A DNA stretch of 8,874 bases. It comes from an uncultured Erysipelotrichaceae bacterium (lineage in GTDB: Bacteria; Bacillota_I; Bacilli_A; Erysipelotrichales; Erysipelotrichaceae). This document shows positions 6,421 to 8,874 of this stretch, piece after piece (positions within the stretch are counted from its first letter, which is position 1; each line of letters starts with the position of its first letter). The translations under genes and the position numbers were made by a program. The notes below the pieces were generated by a model, which searched no databases, was not told where the DNA came from, and saw only the letters and a list, made by a program, of their open reading frames with translations. The DNA is taken from positions 1 through 8,874 of the forward strand of contig CANPNQ010000023.1 in the NCBI GenBank assembly GCA_947575425.1. The letters run 5' to 3'.

Positions 6421-8685
6421 TCATGAATTTTCCTTTGCATTGAGGTATTGCATGGCTGTTTGGATCAGTTGCTCTGCCTGCTCCTTTGTCTCATGATAGA
6501 AGCGCAAAAAGATGGCATCTGCCAATTCCCATGAGGGTTGTACCGTATCATCCATGATATGCATCCGACAATCCTCATCCCCATATAAGGGATAACGGCG
6601 ATGATGTAGATCCTCCAAGACATAAGCGTTCTCTTTCTTACAAAGCTGACAGGCTCCTTTTCCCTGTGCGAAAAGACAGGTGTTAATCGGACAATACTCC
6701 ATCACCATCAGTTCCTCTCTGCCATAGCCATAAGAAAGAAAGCTGCCCGCTACGCCATAGCGCTGATGAAAGACCCGTATGAGCTCTTGGCGCTGGAAGG
6801 AGGTACATTCCGTGGATAATACGATCCCTTTTACACCATAAGAAAATAGAAACGCCGCCGCATAAGAATTTGTCACATTGACAAAATGCTCGGCGATTGC
6901 CTCAGCGTGGGTGATGCCGCTGTTTTCGCAAAACAGAATCTGCGTATCCGGATAAGCTTCTTTCATGATGCGCTTACCGCTGTAACCGATCTTGTGTCCT
7001 TGGACTAGGCAGTTGCGATACAAGGGTGATTCTGCATAGATATGGGTGAGTCCCATGTGGATGGCTGCCTCATATTGCGCTTGAGTGGCAACAGATACAT
7101 ATATGCCATGGATGGGTGTGAGAGAAATATGACGATGATAATCGCTGTAGCTGCGCGGAGCGATTGCGATACGCTTGGTATATAGCTCCTTTAGCGCCTT
7201 TCTTCTCAATTCATTCAGTTCTTTAATCGGTATCGTCACATCCTCATCCATATCACAGATTGCCTGTTTGAGAGAAAAAATCGTATCACCGCATTTAGCG
7301 AGCTGCTCACTCGCCCGTTCTATCGTCAAAGGCGTTTTGTTTGCCTGTTTTGCACAATGATCTCCGATGATCTCACATTGATGTCCCTGCTCATCAGAAA
7401 CATTTAGCCTTGGCTTCTCCTCCTTATGCAGATATAATTTCATCGTGACGGGAATCTTACGCTGTTGTATCTCATAGGTATGACGGATCTCCTCCAACTG
7501 ATTATAATCACTTGTTTTGACGACCTTCACACCTTTGGATAGATATGCGTGGATCTCCATTTCTACCGTTTCTCCTTGATTGGCTTCCTTCACCAACCGC
7601 TGGTTTCGATACAGCTTGTTGACCTTACAGCCAACGTCCTCACCCTCACACAGAAAGCGAATTCCATCATATTGGCGCAAAGGCGCACATAATTGAATGC
7701 GGACGCGGTTCCCTTTTTTCAAGAGGACTCTGCCCACTTCAATCCCCATATGATTGGGGCGATAGGGATTCATCAATGCCCGTCCCGACTGCGAAAACAA
7801 ATATCCTTCGCTGAATCCGCGATGGAAGATCTTTTTCATTTCTTCGACCGCTTTTTTTCCATCAAAGGCTTCCTTCTTGCGATATGCATCGATTGCCTTG
7901 CGATACCACGATACCATGACCGCCACATATTCACTGCGCTTCATTCTGCCTTCGATTTTAAACGAGGTGATTCCTGCCTCGATCAGCTCGGGAATGCGAT
8001 GCAGCGTATGGAGATCCTTAGGGCTTAACAAATACTCCCCTGCCTGATCCAAATAGGTGAATTTCTCCCCATTTTGTTTGGCAAGACGGTATTTCATCCG
8101 ACACATCTGGGCACAAGCCCCCCGATTCCCGCTTCTGCCCAGCTTTTTCGCACTCATGAGACATTGACCGCTGTAACTGACACACAATGCTCCCTGTACA
8201 AATACTTCCAAGTCCACTCCAAGGGAAGCATAGCGGCGGATTTCCTCGATCGTTGTCTCTCTGGGCAATACAATTCGCTTCATCCCCGCATCCCGCATCA
8301 TGGTAATACCTGCCTCATTGTGAATGTGCATTTGCGTTGAGGCATGAAGCTCTAAATCAGGAAAGCTTTGGTGAAGCAGATCAAACAATCCGAGATCCTG
8401 AATGATCAGGGCATCTACGCCATGCTCATACAAAAAGCGCGCATAGGCAAATGCTTCCTCCATTTCTTCTTCAAATAACAGCGTATTCATTGTGACATAA
8501 ACCTTTACACCGTAGCTGTGCGCATATTGTAAGGCACTCACCATTTCTTCATTGGTAAAGTTGTTCGCAAACGCTCTTGCGCCAAACATCATGCCGCCCA
8601 GATAGACCGCATCCGCGCCATTTTGAACCGCTGCGATCAATGCTTCCATCGATCCTGCCGGAGCTAATAATTCCACATCTTGCAT
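6421..8685 (-). CDS. U32 family protein (RlhA/YrrO-type, probable RNA hydroxylation enzyme)
   Basis: A 754-residue cytoplasmic protein of the peptidase U32 family. It opens with ELLAPAGSMEAL and has the full U32 signature at 160-178 (EVFVQGALCVSYSGQCLMS). Cysteines C168, C175, C191 and C195 are candidate Fe-S ligands. FKIEGRMKRSEYV follows at 242-254. A DUF3656-like region (~395-510) contains QLAKCGDTIF and LNELRRKAL. The C-terminal part has a second Cys group, C665, C670, C679 and C682 (EYCPINTC, ACQLC). Characterised relatives (RlhA, TrhP) do not act as peptidases but take part in prephenate-dependent hydroxylation of rRNA or tRNA pyrimidines. Length and the DUF3656 region favour the RlhA-like branch, but the RNA target is unproven. 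The start at 8685 has SD AGAGGA; the in-frame TTG at 8736 lies in the -35 element. No terminator is visible downstream, so read-through into the CAP gene is possible. Confidence 0.88.
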   Translation of the reverse strand: MQDVELLAPAGSMEALIAAVQNGADAVYLGGMMFGARAFANNFTNEEMVSALQYAHSYGVKVYVTMNTLLFEEEMEEAFAYARFLYEHGVDALIIQDLGLFDLLHQSFPDLELHASTQMHIHNEAGITMMRDAGMKRIVLPRETTIEEIRRYASLGVDLEVFVQGALCVSYSGQCLMSAKKLGRSGNRGACAQMCRMKYRLAKQNGEKFTYLDQAGEYLLSPKDLHTLHRIPELIEAGITSFKIEGRMKRSEYVAVMVSWYRKAIDAYRKKEAFDGKKAVEEMKKIFHRGFSEGYLFSQSGRALMNPYRPNHMGIEVGRVLLKKGNRVRIQLCAPLRQYDGIRFLCEGEDVGCKVNKLYRNQRLVKEANQGETVEMEIHAYLSKGVKVVKTSDYNQLEEIRHTYEIQQRKIPVTMKLYLHKEEKPRLNVSDEQGHQCEIIGDHCAKQANKTPLTIERASEQLAKCGDTIFSLKQAICDMDEDVTIPIKELNELRRKALKELYTKRIAIAPRSYSDYHRHISLTPIHGIYVSVATQAQYEAAIHMGLTHIYAESPLYRNCLVQGHKIGYSGKRIMKEAYPDTQILFCENSGITHAEAIAEHFVNVTNSYAAAFLFSYGVKGIVLSTECTSFQRQELIRVFHQRYGVAGSFLSYGYGREELMVMEYCPINTCLFAQGKGACQLCKKENAYVLEDLHHRRYPLYGDEDCRMHIMDDTVQPSWELADAIFLRFYHETKEQAEQLIQTAMQYLNAKENS

Positions 8686-8690
8686 AACAG

Positions 8691-8696
8691 ATCCTC
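8691..8696 (-). promoter_or_regulatory. Shine-Dalgarno site that fixes the start at 8685
   Basis: Minus-strand AGAGGA lies 5 nt before the ATG at 8685. The alternative upstream TTG at 8736 has no such site. Confidence 0.7.
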
Positions 8697-8707
8697 TTTT
8701 CCCTATT

Positions 8708-8736
8708 ATTGTATCGAAACTGGATGTATTAAGCAA
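8708..8736 (-). promoter_or_regulatory. Promoter of the U32 family gene
   Basis: On the minus strand, TTGCTT (8736-8731) is followed by exactly 17 bp and TACAAT (8713-8708, 5 of 6 matches to the -10 consensus). The start of transcription would be near 8701, leaving a leader of about 16 nt containing the SD. Confidence 0.6.
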
Positions 8737-8807
8737 ATCATTTCTTTTTCAAACGGTTCATAGGATAAAAAAAAACACAGGTAAAATTTGAAAAATGCGA
8801 ATCATAT

Positions 8808-8834
8808 AAAATGAGCGATCTGTGAAACGCTCAT
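8808..8834 (-). terminator. Hairpin, probable weak leftward terminator
   Basis: ATGAGCG (8811-8817) and CGCTCAT (8828-8834) form a perfect 7-bp stem with a 10-nt loop. Leftward, the stem runs into TTTT then ATAT, a weak T tract. Rightward there is no T run. It may end a minus-strand gene coming from beyond the right edge. Confidence 0.45.
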
Positions 8835-8872
8835 CCATATATCGTTTCATCTCTTTGCTTAACATATTCTTT
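8831..8872 (-). CDS. Possible 3' end of a minus-strand gene entering from the right edge
   Basis: Reading leftward from 8872 gives KEYVKQRDETIYG and then a TGA (8833-8831) that lies inside the arm of the hairpin at 8811-8834, as is common for a gene whose terminator abuts its stop. Only 13 codons are visible, so no product can be named. Another frame, open from 8874 to a TGA at 8760-8758 (38 codons, ending FFFIL), competes with it; its end comes from a homopolymer run and looks less like protein. Confidence 0.3.
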   Translation of the reverse strand, partial: KEYVKQRDETIYG

Positions 8873-8874
8873 AG

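Noticed and set aside
8686..8736. Longer start of the U32 gene at TTG 8736
   Set aside because: It coincides with the -35 element of a good promoter. ATG 8685 has an SD and begins right at the conserved U32 N-terminus.

Overview
The window looks like chromosomal DNA from a low-to-moderate-GC Bacillota. The clues are strong AGGAG-type Shine-Dalgarno (SD) sites, short intergenic gaps, hairpin-plus-T-run terminators, an activase-type protein of the 2-hydroxyacyl-CoA dehydratase family, and a U32 peptidase/RNA-hydroxylase family protein of the long form. An anaerobic gut firmicute, possibly Erysipelotrichia-like, would fit, but that placement is inference from gene style and not from any marker gene.

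Layout. (1) Bases 2-3328 (+) hold a tight three-gene run. It comprises the 3' end of a CoA-substrate-specific activase-like gene, an HgdB-like 2-hydroxyacyl-CoA dehydratase-type gene, and a CmpB-type (PF06541) membrane protein gene. The SD of each downstream gene overlaps the stop codon before it, so translational coupling is likely. (2) Bases 3558-3983 (+) encode a small, unrecognised four-helix membrane protein, followed by a cluster of inverted repeats that ends in a clear terminator (4063-4088). (3) Bases 4297-5052 (+) encode a KduD-like short-chain dehydrogenase (SDR) in which the catalytic Tyr of YxxxK is Phe. Its upstream region is long and rich in inverted repeats. (4) A bidirectional terminator (5155-5204) separates this gene from two leftward genes. 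(5) Bases 5273-6277 (-) encode a secreted Ig-like plus CAP-domain protein with a well-formed extended -10 promoter. (6) Bases 6421-8685 (-) encode a full-length U32 family protein (RlhA/YrrO type) with its own promoter. (7) The right edge holds a leftward hairpin and probably the last codons of another minus-strand gene.

The first three genes appear to be one operon. The rest look like independent, mostly single-gene units, and nothing in the sequence ties them into one pathway. No tRNA, rRNA, CRISPR, insertion sequence or phage feature was seen. Three start codons were moved inward from the longest open frame because a promoter or a good SD lies inside the longer version (3558, 6277 and 8685), and one was moved by a single codon (2513). 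The most notable oddity is the SDR, which has lost its catalytic tyrosine and two other family signatures while the frame stays intact. I found no convincing new multi-gene system.
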